A stretch of 64,000 nt of DNA from Blautia sp. MSJ-19 (GCF_018918125.1 NZ_JAHLQA010000003.1:113250-177249), one strand, 5' to 3'. Shown: positions 1 through 7,970, counted from the stretch's first letter. Notes: generated from the sequence alone by a model not told the origin. A program made the numbers and translations.

Positions 1-659
1 ACAATAGAAATGTCCATAAAAAATTCCTGCAGTTCCAGATCCCACTGATCGTACACATGTGTTTCGAGATAATCCCACTGCTTCCTTTTTGTCAGTTCCA
101 GATTTCCTTTTTCCATAGCAAAAAAGAGCAGGGACAGAGGATTCCCGCCACCCACATTCCACGCGCTCTGATGTTCTTCGCGGGGAAGCTGTAAGTGATA
201 CTGTTCCAGATATGCGATCTGCTCATCGATTGTAAAAAGGAAATCATTTTCTTCTATTTCAGCAAATATGTATTTGGTGCGAAGTGGCAGAAGCCACCTC
301 GGAAACGGACATCTTGCAATCAAAATAAGCCACACCTGGTCAAGCATCAGTAGATTGCGGATAATTTCAAAATAATGTTCTCGCTCTGTCGAATCTGTGA
401 CACATTGAAGATCATCCAGGATTACTGTGTATTCTGCTGTCTGTTCTTTTATTTTTATCTGATCTGCACTTGTCTCCGATGCGCTGTAATACAGACAGTG
501 CTTCATATTAAGGTTATGCATGACCAGCGAAGTTTTACCGATTCCGGTAACTCCATACAGATACAATGGTGTCCGAAGTTTTTTCGCAGAACGAAATTTG
601 CGAATCGCTTTTTGCGGGCATATGTATTTGTCATCCGTAAATTTGACTATCTTTTGCAT
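1..659 (-). CDS. MalT/LuxR-type STAND ATPase regulator, N-terminal part (runs off window)
   Basis: This is the first 219 codons of a protein whose 3' end lies outside the window. The start ATG at 659 follows an AGGAGGG ribosome site. Residues 36-44 read GVTGIGKTS, a Walker A motif, and VILDD near residue 80 is Walker B. A GGGNPLSL motif near residue 190 matches the GGWPLAL-type signature of the STAND/MalT family. Family members use the ATPase module as an inducer-gated switch and bind DNA with a C-terminal LuxR helix-turn-helix, which cannot be seen here. The inducer and targets are unknown. A transcription terminator separates it from the upstream hydrolase gene, so it has its own promoter, probably between 660 and 760. 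Confidence 0.75.
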   Translation of the reverse strand, partial: MQKIVKFTDDKYICPQKAIRKFRSAKKLRTPLYLYGVTGIGKTSLVMHNLNMKHCLYYSASETSADQIKIKEQTAEYTVILDDLQCVTDSTEREHYFEIIRNLLMLDQVWLILIARCPFPRWLLPLRTKYIFAEIEENDFLFTIDEQIAYLEQYHLQLPREEHQSAWNVGGGNPLSLLFFAMEKGNLELTKRKQWDYLETHVYDQWDLELQEFFMDISI

Positions 660-767
660 ATTACCCTCCTTAGCTTTCAGATGATTGTGTAAATATTGTA
701 GTCAATTTACAATCCAGATACAACTATCCAAAAGGATAGTTATCCTGGAAATACTGTTTATATATCT

Positions 768-823
768 CAAAAAAATACTTCAGGTATTATTCCACTTTAA
801 CAGTATCATAATACCTGAAGTAT
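768..823 (-). terminator. Rho-independent terminator of the hydrolase gene
   Basis: Two perfect 16-bp arms (775-790 and 808-823, each containing CTTCAGGTATTA or its complement) are separated by 17 bases and followed, on the minus strand, by seven T residues. It lies about 80 bp beyond the stop of the 901-1707 gene. Confidence 0.8.
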
Positions 824-900
824 GAGTGAACTTCTATTTTTTATATACTATACCCAGACCTGAAGCCTTATAACAGAAAACAAAGTTTATCTTTGCCTGT

Positions 901-1707
901 TCAGATTCTGTGCTCCATCCATGCAATCACATCTGCTATGACTTCATCACGGCAGTATTCATTAAGGATCTCATGGAAAAGTCCTCCGTAAATCTTCATC
1001 TGACGATCTTTGGAAGCTGCTGTTGCAAAGAAATCCATGGTATCCTGAACGCTTACAAGGCCGTCCTTCTCACCGTGCATCATAAAAACCGGATATGCAA
1101 ACTCTTTCATCTTGTCAGCAAACCAGTCCAGACCATCACAGATGCTGTAGCAAAGTCCTGTTGTAAAAGTGCTGGTGTTGTATGGATCTTTGCCGTACCA
1201 GTCTACGACTTCTTTGACCGAGCACACCCCTGAACCCAGTTCATTCGGCAGTTTCATATGTGGATCCAGATTTCGGTCTACGGATGTGATCAGTTTGCCG
1301 TTGTCCCTGACCAGTGCCCCACTGGTGATAATGCCGCGGAGTTTTTTGTCCGGATATTTGGCTCCGTAGAGAGAAACCGTGTAGCCGCCCATGCTGTGAC
1401 CGAGGAGAAATACCGGGATATCCGGATTTTCTTTGATGGCAAGGTCTACAAATACATTGGTGTCGTCGAGGATTTCATTGAAATCGCTGTAATACGTTCT
1501 CTCACCCTCAGACCTGCCGTGTCCTCTGTGGTCGAAGCGATAAGTGCTGATTCCTGCCTGATGAAGTTTCTCCGCGAAATAATCGTAACGTCCCTGATGC
1601 TCACAAAGTCCGTGAACAATAACGATCGCAGCTCTGGCATTCTCAACCAGTTCTTTGTTGAAAAACAATTTTGTTCCGTCAAAAGATTCAACATATACTT
1701 CCTGCAT
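901..1707 (-). CDS. Alpha/beta hydrolase, monoacylglycerol lipase/lysophospholipase-like
   Basis: The 268-residue product is a Hydrolase_4-type serine hydrolase, predicted to cleave monoacylglycerols or lysophospholipids in the cytoplasm. The oxyanion-region motif VHGLCEHQGRY lies at residues 31-41. The nucleophile elbow is GHSMGG with Ser105, the likely acid is Asp215 in HGEKDGLVS, and the likely base is His245 in GGLFHEIL. No signal peptide is visible. The start ATG at 1707 follows a GGGAGGT ribosome site. Length and motif spacing are normal for the family. The gene stands alone and ends at its own terminator. The exact substrate cannot be told from the sequence. Confidence 0.85.
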   Translation of the reverse strand: MQEVYVESFDGTKLFFNKELVENARAAIVIVHGLCEHQGRYDYFAEKLHQAGISTYRFDHRGHGRSEGERTYYSDFNEILDDTNVFVDLAIKENPDIPVFLLGHSMGGYTVSLYGAKYPDKKLRGIITSGALVRDNGKLITSVDRNLDPHMKLPNELGSGVCSVKEVVDWYGKDPYNTSTFTTGLCYSICDGLDWFADKMKEFAYPVFMMHGEKDGLVSVQDTMDFFATAASKDRQMKIYGGLFHEILNEYCRDEVIADVIAWMEHRI

Positions 1708-1872
1708 AGCAAAAACCTCCCTGTTTTTTATAAATCCAGTATAGCGTTTTTGTCTGACAAAAGCTACTGATTATTGAAAGTTTGCTAATAATTTTTTTGC
1801 AGAACAAATATGGCTGCATCTTCTGAATAACAAGATAACAGCCATAAAAAAGTTAATCATAATTTTGTAACT

Positions 1873-2604
1873 TTACAGGGTGTAACAGTCGTAGCGGATT
1901 GCCTTGCCATTTAGCGTGTAGGAAGGTTTTCTTCCGGCGAGGAATTCGCTTTTCAGAGGACGCTTCACGATAATCTTTTCCGGACCTGCTTTGATTGCTG
2001 CATCGAAGAGATCAGTTTCTTCGGAGCACGGTGGCTCGAGTTTCTGAATCAACTGAAGTTTTTTGTTGATCAGACTGGATTTCTGTCTCGCCGGAAACAT
2101 GGGATCAAGATAGATTACATCTACCGGATCCAACAGTTTTGACATACATTCTACACTGTCCCCTTTAACCAGTTTCATTCGGGCCGCAATTTCTTTCAGT
2201 ACCGGATGTTTCTTCGCACGGCGCAGTGCATCTTTCAATAGAACTGCAACTACAGGATTCTGCTCGTACAACGTGACTTCGTATCCCTGTGCAGCCAGGA
2301 GAAAGGCATCTTCACCCATACCGGCAGTTGCATCAATCGCCTTACGATCTTCTTTTTCCGACTTCGCCGCACGCACCAGCATTTCATGCTGCAAACGTCC
2401 GTTGGTAACTCTGTGGAGCATATTCTCAAAATCACCCTGATAGGTCAGTCCATATCCGGTCAGGGAAACTCCTTTGGAATCAAACAAAACTGTCAGATTT
2501 TTTCCTGGTTTATCAGCAATCTGGCTCTCTGTCTTTCGTGCAAAAGATTCTGCCTGATCCCGCTGCCCGCCTTTTCCAATACATACTACAAATTTATCAC
2601 TCAT
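1873..2604 (-). CDS. rsmJ: RsmJ-like class I SAM-dependent methyltransferase
   Basis: The 243-residue protein resembles RsmJ (YhiQ), which methylates N2 of a guanosine near the 3' end of 16S rRNA (G1516 in E. coli). The SAM-binding motif DATAGMGED lies at residues 91-99, an acidic YEQNP turn at about 113-117, and the DPMFP motif at 167-171 followed by a lysine-rich KSSLINKK stretch typical of RsmJ. E. coli RsmJ is about 250 residues, so this is full length. Firmicute members of the family are less studied, so the modified base is inferred. The gene is monocistronic. Confidence 0.75.
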   Translation of the reverse strand: MSDKFVVCIGKGGQRDQAESFARKTESQIADKPGKNLTVLFDSKGVSLTGYGLTYQGDFENMLHRVTNGRLQHEMLVRAAKSEKEDRKAIDATAGMGEDAFLLAAQGYEVTLYEQNPVVAVLLKDALRRAKKHPVLKEIAARMKLVKGDSVECMSKLLDPVDVIYLDPMFPARQKSSLINKKLQLIQKLEPPCSEETDLFDAAIKAGPEKIIVKRPLKSEFLAGRKPSYTLNGKAIRYDCYTL

Positions 2605-2848
2605 GTTTTCTTTTCACTTTCCTTAAGATATGGATATCTTACACTGAAATACCTGAAATTACAATTGTTATGATTGGCAAATGGTATACAGAAAGTTTCT
2701 TACTGGTAACTGTTCATTCCGATCACAGTAACCCCTGCTGTGCCTGGAAGAGAACGCAATATTTCCTGTTGCTATTACATATAAAGATGTTATAAAATAC
2801 TTATAAAGAATTTTCATTATTGATTTCAGAACAAAAAGGATGGAATAA

Positions 2849-3217
2849 ATGGCACAGATCATATTAACTTTCGGACTTGGAAAAGAAAAAATGAGGGCAG
2901 TTCGTACTACCGCTCAAAGAAATCAAATCCAGGTAAAGGAAATCTCCCGTAGAGATTATAATCAAAAACTTGGTGCACTGGCTGAGATTCAGGGATTTTC
3001 CAGAGAAAAAGCTGGCTATAACGGTCCGGACTTTCCTCTGGAAATGATGGTTTTTTCCGGAATAGATTCCACGCAGATAGATGCCTTCCTGGCAGATTAT
3101 AAAAAGACCGGTACTCCCAGTGTTCCTTTAAAGGCAGTCATTACCCCACACAATATATTCTGGACCGCAGAAGCACTCTTCAAAGAATTGTGGAAGGAAC
3201 ATCTGCATTTCATCTAA
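2849..3217 (+). CDS. DUF3783 family protein
   Basis: This 122-residue protein matches the pattern of the DUF3783 family common in Lachnospiraceae. The N-terminal half is basic and variable. The C-terminal half carries LEMMVFSGI, a DAFLADYKK helix, and the hallmark LKAVITPHNIFW stretch at about residues 97-108, followed by an acidic-aromatic tail. The function is unknown. It has no signal peptide or membrane segment. Weak upstream SD-like sequence (AAAGGA) precedes the ATG. It is transcribed alone, opposite to its neighbours. Confidence 0.75.
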   Translation: MAQIILTFGLGKEKMRAVRTTAQRNQIQVKEISRRDYNQKLGALAEIQGFSREKAGYNGPDFPLEMMVFSGIDSTQIDAFLADYKKTGTPSVPLKAVITPHNIFWTAEALFKELWKEHLHFI

Positions 3218-3250
3218 ATACCTGCAACTATTTACGAGATACTTAGTTCA

Positions 3251-3340
3251 CATTGACTCGTTTGGGAATTACTAAAATTTGGATCATCTGATTTTGATCA
3301 TTTTAGTGACTTAAATTAACGTTACTCATGTATGAACCAT
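3251..3340. repeat. 90-bp dispersed repeat, copy 1
   Basis: This segment matches 4910-4999 over 90 bases at roughly 80 percent identity with no gaps. Both begin CATTGACTC and end ATGAACCAT. Copy 1 also carries an inner inverted repeat, ACTAAAAT/ATTTTAGT. No protein is encoded. Confidence 0.7.
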
Positions 3341-3357
3341 CCAATTTTACTGCTTCC

Positions 3358-3560
3358 AATGACTCACAGGACACTTACTCTACCACATACCAACCCATTT
3401 GCAGGAAGTTTGTGGACTTCTATCTGACTTACTCTTTCCCTGGTCATCTGAAGCTTTAATTTTTGTGGACCCTGCAGTTACTTACTCCTCCCATAGTCAT
3501 TCAGCACTTCAATTTTCGTGGACCTGCAACAGACTTACTTATCTCCCGCCCATCCTGCCC
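3358..3560. repeat. Degenerate 53-bp tandem repeat, about four units
   Basis: The hexamer GTGGAC recurs at 3412, 3465 and 3518, exactly 53 bp apart, and an ACTTACT motif recurs in the same phase, including a more decayed first unit. The rest of the 3218-3639 gap shows no gene. Its role is unknown. Confidence 0.55.
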
Positions 3561-3639
3561 ACTTGAGTTCCAGAATTTTCGTGCCGAATTCTGTAATCTT
3601 ATAAATTTTCCTCTTGTGTTGATTTATTCTGTTTAATTT

Positions 3640-4161
3640 TTATCTGACAATATCTATCTGGCACATTTTCATAGCATTCAGTGCATTCTCATGACTTTCT
3701 GGTGTCACTCCTGCACAGCATGCAGCATCTACTATGATGGGAACTTCCGGAAGAGCTGCTTTCACCAGAAGCGCATTGGAAATCACGCAGATATCTGTAC
3801 AAAGACCAACAAATGTAATGCTTCCAATCTCATCATCAATGTTCATTGCCACCAGATCATCTGCCAGGTCTGTAGAACCAAAGGTTTCTTTATCAATCGG
3901 TTCCGTTTTTCTGAGACTGTCCAGTTCACTTCTGATCTGCCAGCCTTCTGTATCCCGAATGCAGTGTGGTACCGGAAGTTTCTTTCCCTCCTGCGTATCC
4001 AGGTACCATGTTTCATGAGTATCTCGTGTAAAAAGAACTGTTCCTTTAAAATTTCGAATCTTTTCTTCTACTTTGGGCACGATTGCGACAGCCTCTTTTG
4101 TTCCAAGAGCACCATCAATAAAATCATTCTGCATATCTACCACAACTAAAATATCCTGCAT
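3640..4161 (-). CDS. Isochorismatase-family cysteine hydrolase, nicotinamidase-like
   Basis: The 173-residue product belongs to the isochorismatase/nicotinamidase superfamily, whose members hydrolyse amides such as nicotinamide to nicotinate in NAD salvage. The catalytic Asp9 lies in VVDMQNDFIDG. Residues 46-67 include a DTHETW stretch and PVPHC, which resemble the metal/substrate region of PncA. The nucleophile Cys125 is in GLCTDICV. Lys91 is a candidate for the third catalytic residue. The length is normal and no signal peptide is seen. It lies 27 bp after the nitroreductase gene on the same strand, so the two probably form an operon. Nicotinamide as substrate is an inference. Confidence 0.75.
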   Translation of the reverse strand: MQDILVVVDMQNDFIDGALGTKEAVAIVPKVEEKIRNFKGTVLFTRDTHETWYLDTQEGKKLPVPHCIRDTEGWQIRSELDSLRKTEPIDKETFGSTDLADDLVAMNIDDEIGSITFVGLCTDICVISNALLVKAALPEVPIIVDAACCAGVTPESHENALNAMKMCQIDIVR

Positions 4162-4188
4162 AAATTTTCTCCTTCTTTTTTATTTGTA

Positions 4189-4689
4189 TTATTTTTCAAT
4201 GAAATGTATTCTTTCAGGCACAAATCGATTCTGCTGAGGTCTTGTTTCCGCCGGATAGCCCAGTGCAAACATGGAAAATACCTTTATATTTTCCGGAAGT
4301 TCCAGAAGCTTGTGCACCTCTTCCATACGATCTTCCACTGGTGCAATCCCAAACCATACACCACCGAGACCCTGCGCATCTGTTTCCAGCCAGATATTCT
4401 GCTGTGCGATCGCCATGTCAATCTGTGCAAAAGATGGTGCAACAAGCCCTTCTGTATGATATACAGAAACAATGACCACCGGTGCCCCTGCTGCACAGCC
4501 GGTGTATGGTGTTACTTTGGATAATTTCTGGATTTTTTCTTTATCAGTCACCACATAAAATTCCCATGGCTGCTGGTTGCATGCACTCGGTGCCTGCATT
4601 CCCGCTCTCAGAATCTCCATGATTTTTTCCTTTTCTACCGGTCTGTCTTCATATTTTCTTACACTGATTCTGTGAAAAATACTGTTCAT
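4189..4689 (-). CDS. Nitroreductase family flavoprotein
   Basis: The 166-residue protein is a small FMN-dependent nitroreductase-family oxidoreductase. The N-terminal HRISVRKYEDRPV is the usual FMN phosphate-binding Arg-rich start, followed by APSACNQQPWEF at about residues 33-44, which is the conserved APS..N.QPW motif. GLGGVWFGIAP near residue 107 and the C-terminal LGYPAE motif also fit. Such enzymes reduce nitroaromatics, quinones or flavins with NAD(P)H; the physiological substrate is unknown. It is the first gene of a probable operon with the downstream nicotinamidase-like gene. Confidence 0.85.
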   Translation of the reverse strand: MNSIFHRISVRKYEDRPVEKEKIMEILRAGMQAPSACNQQPWEFYVVTDKEKIQKLSKVTPYTGCAAGAPVVIVSVYHTEGLVAPSFAQIDMAIAQQNIWLETDAQGLGGVWFGIAPVEDRMEEVHKLLELPENIKVFSMFALGYPAETRPQQNRFVPERIHFIEK

Positions 4690-4909
4690 ATTTTATGCTC
4701 CCTTGCTCGTTATCTAAGATAGTCCTATTATGACACGTCCTGTTGATAAATCTAATAAAGATCTTTATCACAAAATGGACATTAGCACTAAATGCGCCAA
4801 TGCCTGTTTGTACACACTTCCTGTGTTTTATCACTTTTCCATTATGTTTCTCATAGAACTCATTCTTTCTTCGAGTCTTCCCTCTGCTCGTCCTTCAGAT
4901 TTTAATTTG

Positions 4910-4999
4910 CATTGACTCATTTAGAAATTATCATAATTCAGACCATCTGATTTTACTCGTTTTATTGACTTAAATTAGTATTACGCTTATATGAACCAT
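4910..4999. repeat. 90-bp dispersed repeat, copy 2
   Basis: This is the partner of 3251-3340, of equal length and about 80 percent identical. Its right edge directly abuts a decayed gene start at 5003-5035, which suggests it marks an old rearrangement junction. Confidence 0.7.
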
Positions 5000-5002
5000 T
5001 TC

Positions 5003-5035
5003 ATACAATTCCGTGATTAAAAGATCAATTTCTAT
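5003..5035 (-). pseudogene. Decayed 5' fragment of a paralogue of the 43829-44161 gene
   Basis: On the minus strand the reading EIDLLITELYE matches residues 2-12 of the 110-residue protein encoded at 43829-44161 (EIDLLITELDE). The start codon is ATA here instead of ATG, and similarity stops after about 12 codons, where the dispersed repeat begins. The GGAGTCGATCAT leader before the start is also conserved between the two loci, so this is a truncated, dead copy. Confidence 0.65.
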
Positions 5036-5063
5036 ATGATCGACTCCTTTTGTATATCATCGA

Positions 5064-5086
5064 CTGCCAGATTTTTTCTCTGGCAG
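5064..5086. other. Conserved hairpin with covarying stem
   Basis: CTGCCAGA and TCTGGCAG form a perfect 8-bp stem. The same position before the intact paralogue (44190-44212) has CTGTC and GACAG arms, so a pair in the stem has changed on both sides. This supports a structured leader rather than chance. Confidence 0.45.
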
Positions 5087-5195
5087 CTTTTAAAACCTTA
5101 TTGACTGTTTTCTTGGATACACCGCAGCTAAGCGCGATGTTTGTTTGGCTGAGATTCAGACTTGCAAGTCTGATAATCTCGCGATATTTTGGTTT
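5064..5195 (-). pseudogene. Relic of an IS21-family istA transposase N-terminus
   Basis: Read on the minus strand from 5195, the frame gives a helix-turn-helix containing KYREIIRLASLNLSQ, NIALSCGVSKKTV and NKVLKAARE, which is the characteristic start of IS21-family IstA proteins in Clostridia. A stop codon occupies the place of the expected start, and the family resemblance ends after about 40 residues. No istB partner or terminal repeats are visible, so only a fragment remains. Confidence 0.6.
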
Positions 5196-5460
5196 CCTTT
5201 ATATCGGAACGGCGGTTTCCATTCTCTGGAATTGCGGTGTAAAATCACCCGGAATACTCGCGCTAGATGCAGTCTGCTTTAGCAGACATATTCCAAATGC
5301 ATCCCCGCGGAGCGTTTTTTGCGTTATTGGAACATTACATAAATCGGATACATATTTAAAAACATATCTTTAACATTTTCCATTCATCCATGGAACGCCC
5401 TAGGGCACGTTTACTGCTCATAATGAACTGCAAAATGGTAAATGTATAGTTACCCAAGAA

Positions 5461-5790
5461 TTAAGCGCTTACCTTTAAAAGATGTTCTTCCTTATTTCTT
5501 ACATAAATCGTACTTCGCGAAACACCTTCTTTTTTCAACCAGCCGCTCTCAACCATGCTCAGTAAAACTGCTCTTGCTCTACGATATTTTACTCCCAAAC
5601 TCTCAACTGCCTTAGCGGTTGTAATGAACAATGAATCCTTTTTCCAATACATATTTAGAGATCTCCTGCAAATTATCTGGCGCCTTATCTGTAGTATCTG
5701 ACACTTTATCGGCACTATCCGGCACTTTTCCTGTAGTATCCGGCACTTCATCGGCACTATTTGGCATTTTTCGTTAATATCCGGCACTTT
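5461..5790 (-). pseudogene. Frameshifted 3' relic of an AlbA_2-type ATP-binding protein (copy 1)
   Basis: An open frame of 108 codons exists here, but its N-terminal part is an artefact of reading a repeat in the wrong frame. In the neighbouring frame the DNA encodes VPD/KVPD repeats (EVPDTTGKVPDSADKV), the linker typical of Schlafen-AlbA_2/HATPase-type ATP-binding proteins. That frame stops at 5612-5614, just after an A-run (GGAAAAAGG), while the winged-helix C-terminus (ITTAKAVESLGVKYRRARAV) continues in the other frame. One base change in the A-run would join them. The upstream ATPase portion is missing. A second relic lies at 9845-10165. Confidence 0.6.
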
Positions 5791-5932
5791 CCCGGCGATT
5801 TAACGGCAGTGTTATAGTCATTAAGATTAACAGTAATAAAAAACACATGCGCAAGTGCTTTATTTCTGATTATAAATATCTATAAGTTTATTGTAGCATG
5901 CAGATTTTAGGTCAACAACTGAATTTTTTATA

Positions 5933-6008
5933 AATAAAAAAAGAAACGAGCACTCCCGCCTAGGCAATAGCCGTACGGTAACAAACCCGTTTCTTTCTTT
6001 TTCAAGAG
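5933..6008 (-). ncRNA. Candidate small structured RNA, copy 1
   Basis: A nine-base stem, AAAGAAACG/CGTTTCTTT (5940-5948 and 5989-5997), encloses a GC-rich loop with the palindromes CCGTACGG and GCCTAGGC. On the minus strand the stem is followed by a T-run, so it can terminate. Upstream is TTGACA at 6029-6034 with a TACTCT about 18 bp later. A near-identical copy at 10262-10331 keeps about 50 bases almost unchanged while surrounding DNA diverges. It lies just after the SecB-like gene and before the ATPase relic in both places. No coding capacity is seen; its function is unknown. Confidence 0.55.
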
Positions 6009-6045
6009 TACTATAAGCCATATACTGATGTCAACAGCATTTCTG

Positions 6046-6441
6046 TTAATTTTTCTTTTGATCATTCAGCATCGCAACAATATTCATTGCCGGTAATAAG
6101 ATAGGTGCCATTCCCGGCTGAGTTGTTATGGTAGAAATATAGCTTCTAATATATGGGAACAGAATAGCAATAGCATTTCTTTCAAGAATACTCATGTTTT
6201 CCTGCTGAGTATTAAATATTGCTCTTCCTTTTACCCAAACACATACTTTTTCATCTTGATCTGCAACTTTAGTTGTAAGAATAAGTTCAAACTTATCATC
6301 ACCGATTTTATTCAAACTATGATCAACCTGAACTCCTAACTCCAGATCATCTAACGATCCATCTTTTTTTCTAAAACTACTTTCTATAATTTCAATTTTG
6401 TCTAAAATAAGAGCACTTTCATATTTAGATCTGACTTCCAT
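6046..6441 (-). CDS. SecB-like chaperone, last gene of a toxin-antitoxin-chaperone-like operon
   Basis: The 131-residue product has the profile of small SecB-like proteins: an alternating hydrophobic N-terminal sheet region (KFELILTTKVADQ), then a long helix NAIAILFPYIRSYISTIT at about residues 84-101 and a proline-rich MAPILLPAMNI segment matching the SecB signature near PxxLxPVN. I chose the ATG at 6441 because CTAGGAG precedes it; an upstream in-frame ATG would sit inside the preceding gene. SecB-like chaperones in non-Proteobacteria often serve toxin-antitoxin-chaperone modules, where they protect an unstable antitoxin. The position directly after a small protein and an ART-like protein suggests that role here. 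Confidence 0.65.
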   Translation of the reverse strand: MEVRSKYESALILDKIEIIESSFRKKDGSLDDLELGVQVDHSLNKIGDDKFELILTTKVADQDEKVCVWVKGRAIFNTQQENMSILERNAIAILFPYIRSYISTITTQPGMAPILLPAMNIVAMLNDQKKN

Positions 6442-6451
6442 ATTTTTTCTC

Positions 6452-6688
6452 CTAGCATGCAGTTGCGTAATCATCCATAAAATCAAACTCTGGCTTTACA
6501 TTGCTTGTATTAATGTTGTTATTCGAATAATCAAAATACTTCTGAGGCGGCGTCAAAATCTGTTTTACATCTTCCTCTGTAATTGCATGCACTCCCTCTG
6601 CATCTCTTATCATAGGAGTTTTAGCAGTTTTACTCAATTCAACATTATACTTCTCGCACAATGAAAAGAACAATTCTTTATCTAACAT
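6452..6688 (-). CDS. Small protein, candidate antitoxin of the ART-SecB operon
   Basis: This 78-residue protein has no family I can name. It starts at an ATG that overlaps the stop of the preceding gene (TAATG), with a GAGGTGA ribosome site in the end of that gene, so translation is probably coupled. Residues 1-50 look helical and folded (a short N-terminal helix, then ITEEDVKQIL). The last 25 residues are polar and disordered-looking and end in an aromatic-acidic patch, FDFMDDYATAC. In known toxin-antitoxin-chaperone systems the antitoxin carries a C-terminal chaperone-addiction tail. This tail is a candidate, but that is inference from layout. Confidence 0.6.
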   Translation of the reverse strand: MLDKELFFSLCEKYNVELSKTAKTPMIRDAEGVHAITEEDVKQILTPPQKYFDYSNNNINTSNVKPEFDFMDDYATAC

Positions 6689-7275
6689 TAAATCACCTCT
6701 TCTTCTTCATTATATATTAGCTTTGTTGATTTAATACATTCTTTTTTTGAAACACAAATTTGACGTTCATTAAATCCAAGGCCTGTAATATTCATTATTT
6801 TCTTCTGTAATTCTTTATCCTTCTTGTTTCTTCGTGTTGTATAACCTGCATAATCTTTCCGAAATGTTCTGGTAATAACAGCAATATTCTTTTTTTGCTT
6901 ATAATAATCAAAGAAAAGAGCACGAAAATTTTTATCATCAAATACAGGCATATTTCCAGAACAACTTTTTTCTATTTCATCTATGCATTGGATAACCTCA
7001 GTAAAAAATGCATCCAGTTGTTTATTATCATCCAAATCCAATACTTCTTCATCCGGAGCTTCTATAGTTGCCTTAAAAATCACTCTTCCAAAATCGTTAT
7101 TATGCAAAGCAGCTGTTGCAGACCACCATAATGCTTTCTCATAATCGTCCAAAAAATATACTCCCTGTCCCAACCAATGATCAGCACGATAGTTACATTT
7201 CGCAGGATCAAATCCATTGCTTTCTATACTGTCTTTATGTTTTGAACAGGTTCCATGATATCCTATTTCATTCAT
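6688..7275 (-). CDS. Putative ADP-ribosyltransferase/PARP-like protein, candidate toxin
   Basis: The 195-residue protein begins with YHGT at residues 6-9 and has DHWLGQGVYF at 32-41, followed by an Ala/Trp-rich helix. The HG(T/S) strand and the later G-x-G-[IV]-Y-F strand are the spacing and wording of PARP/ART-fold enzymes, which transfer ADP-ribose from NAD. A catalytic glutamate would be expected later in the chain; Glu74 to Glu76 are possible candidates and I cannot assign it. There is no signal peptide, so it would act in the cytoplasm. It is the first gene of a tight three-gene operon with a 78-residue protein and a SecB-like chaperone. A toxin role is inferred from that context. Confidence 0.6.
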   Translation of the reverse strand: MNEIGYHGTCSKHKDSIESNGFDPAKCNYRADHWLGQGVYFLDDYEKALWWSATAALHNNDFGRVIFKATIEAPDEEVLDLDDNKQLDAFFTEVIQCIDEIEKSCSGNMPVFDDKNFRALFFDYYKQKKNIAVITRTFRKDYAGYTTRRNKKDKELQKKIMNITGLGFNERQICVSKKECIKSTKLIYNEEEEVI

Positions 7276-7428
7276 TCTTTACTCTCTTTTGGATTTTTAT
7301 CAACGTCACTTTTTAAGTAACTCAATTTCAGATTTTATTCAATACAGATATGATTATATATTTTACCACGCTCAAGCAAGCTCTGCAATCTCATTTCCAT
7401 ACAATCAGCACTTTCCTAAATTTTTTAT

Positions 7429-7462
7429 TTAAATTCCACCGCCCACTTATGCGGTGGAATTT
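7429..7462. other. Perfect 13-bp inverted repeat
   Basis: TAAATTCCACCGC and its complement are separated by eight bases. The element lies between the ART operon and the IS30 fragment and may be a terminator-like structure or a vestige of an insertion-sequence end. Confidence 0.5.
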
Positions 7463-7544
7463 ACCCCTGCGCAGTTGATATTTACTCTTTCATACAAAAA
7501 TGTTACGATTATCTTTCCTTCTGACAGCAGTAGAAGGAGAAATC

Positions 7545-7931
7545 ATGAGTAAATATATACCAGGAAACCAGAAACATCTTACACTTGAAAACCGTATTTA
7601 CATTGAAAATGAATTGAATAAAGGAGCAACCTTTAAAGACATAGCTAAGTTCTTATGCAAGGACCCTACTACCATATCAAAAGAAGTCAAAGCCCATCGC
7701 CTTTCTGACTGGTATCACAAAGGCACCTTATATAATGCCCAAAACTTCTGTGTGCACAGATACCATTGCCGGAAAACTTACGCAAGTCGCCTGAACGCAG
7801 CCGGTCTTCCCCTTGATCAGATTCGTGCCTGCCTTGGCCACAGCAACACCGCAACAACATTAGGGTATATCTACAATCCACTGACTCCGGAAGAAAGTCT
7901 GAGTATCATGGAAAAGGCATTTGCCAGCTGA
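7545..7931 (+). pseudogene. Chimera: IS30 transposase N-terminus fused in frame to an integrase C-terminus
   Basis: Residues 1 to about 75 are the N-terminus of an IS30-family transposase, with the helix-turn-helix region LTLENRIYIENELNK, ATFKDIAKFL and DPTTISKEV, starting at an ATG behind GAAGGAG. At YHCRKT the frame passes directly into the last 53 residues of a tyrosine recombinase, including RACLGHSNTATTLGYIY with the catalytic Tyr. That part is almost identical to the end of the intact integrase at 44667-45950. The shared CRKT/LRKT wording suggests a microhomology join. Neither domain is complete, so I regard it as a dead junction product although the frame is open. Confidence 0.8.
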
Positions 7932-7948
7932 TTTCACCCAAAATTTCC

Positions 7949-7970
7949 TTGTCACAGGAAGTCACAGGTT
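7949..7970. other. Paired GTCACAGG motif (candidate integrase arm site), old element
   Basis: Two GTCACAGG octamers, two bases apart, lie 19 bases after the chimera stop. The same pair occurs after the intact integrase (45968-45989) and inside the left att site (8263-8285). Confidence 0.5.

Noticed and set aside
5461..5787. Intact 108-codon gene
   Set aside because: Its N-terminal part is the VPD-repeat DNA read in the wrong frame. The neighbouring frame carries the real repeat, so it is a frameshifted relic.
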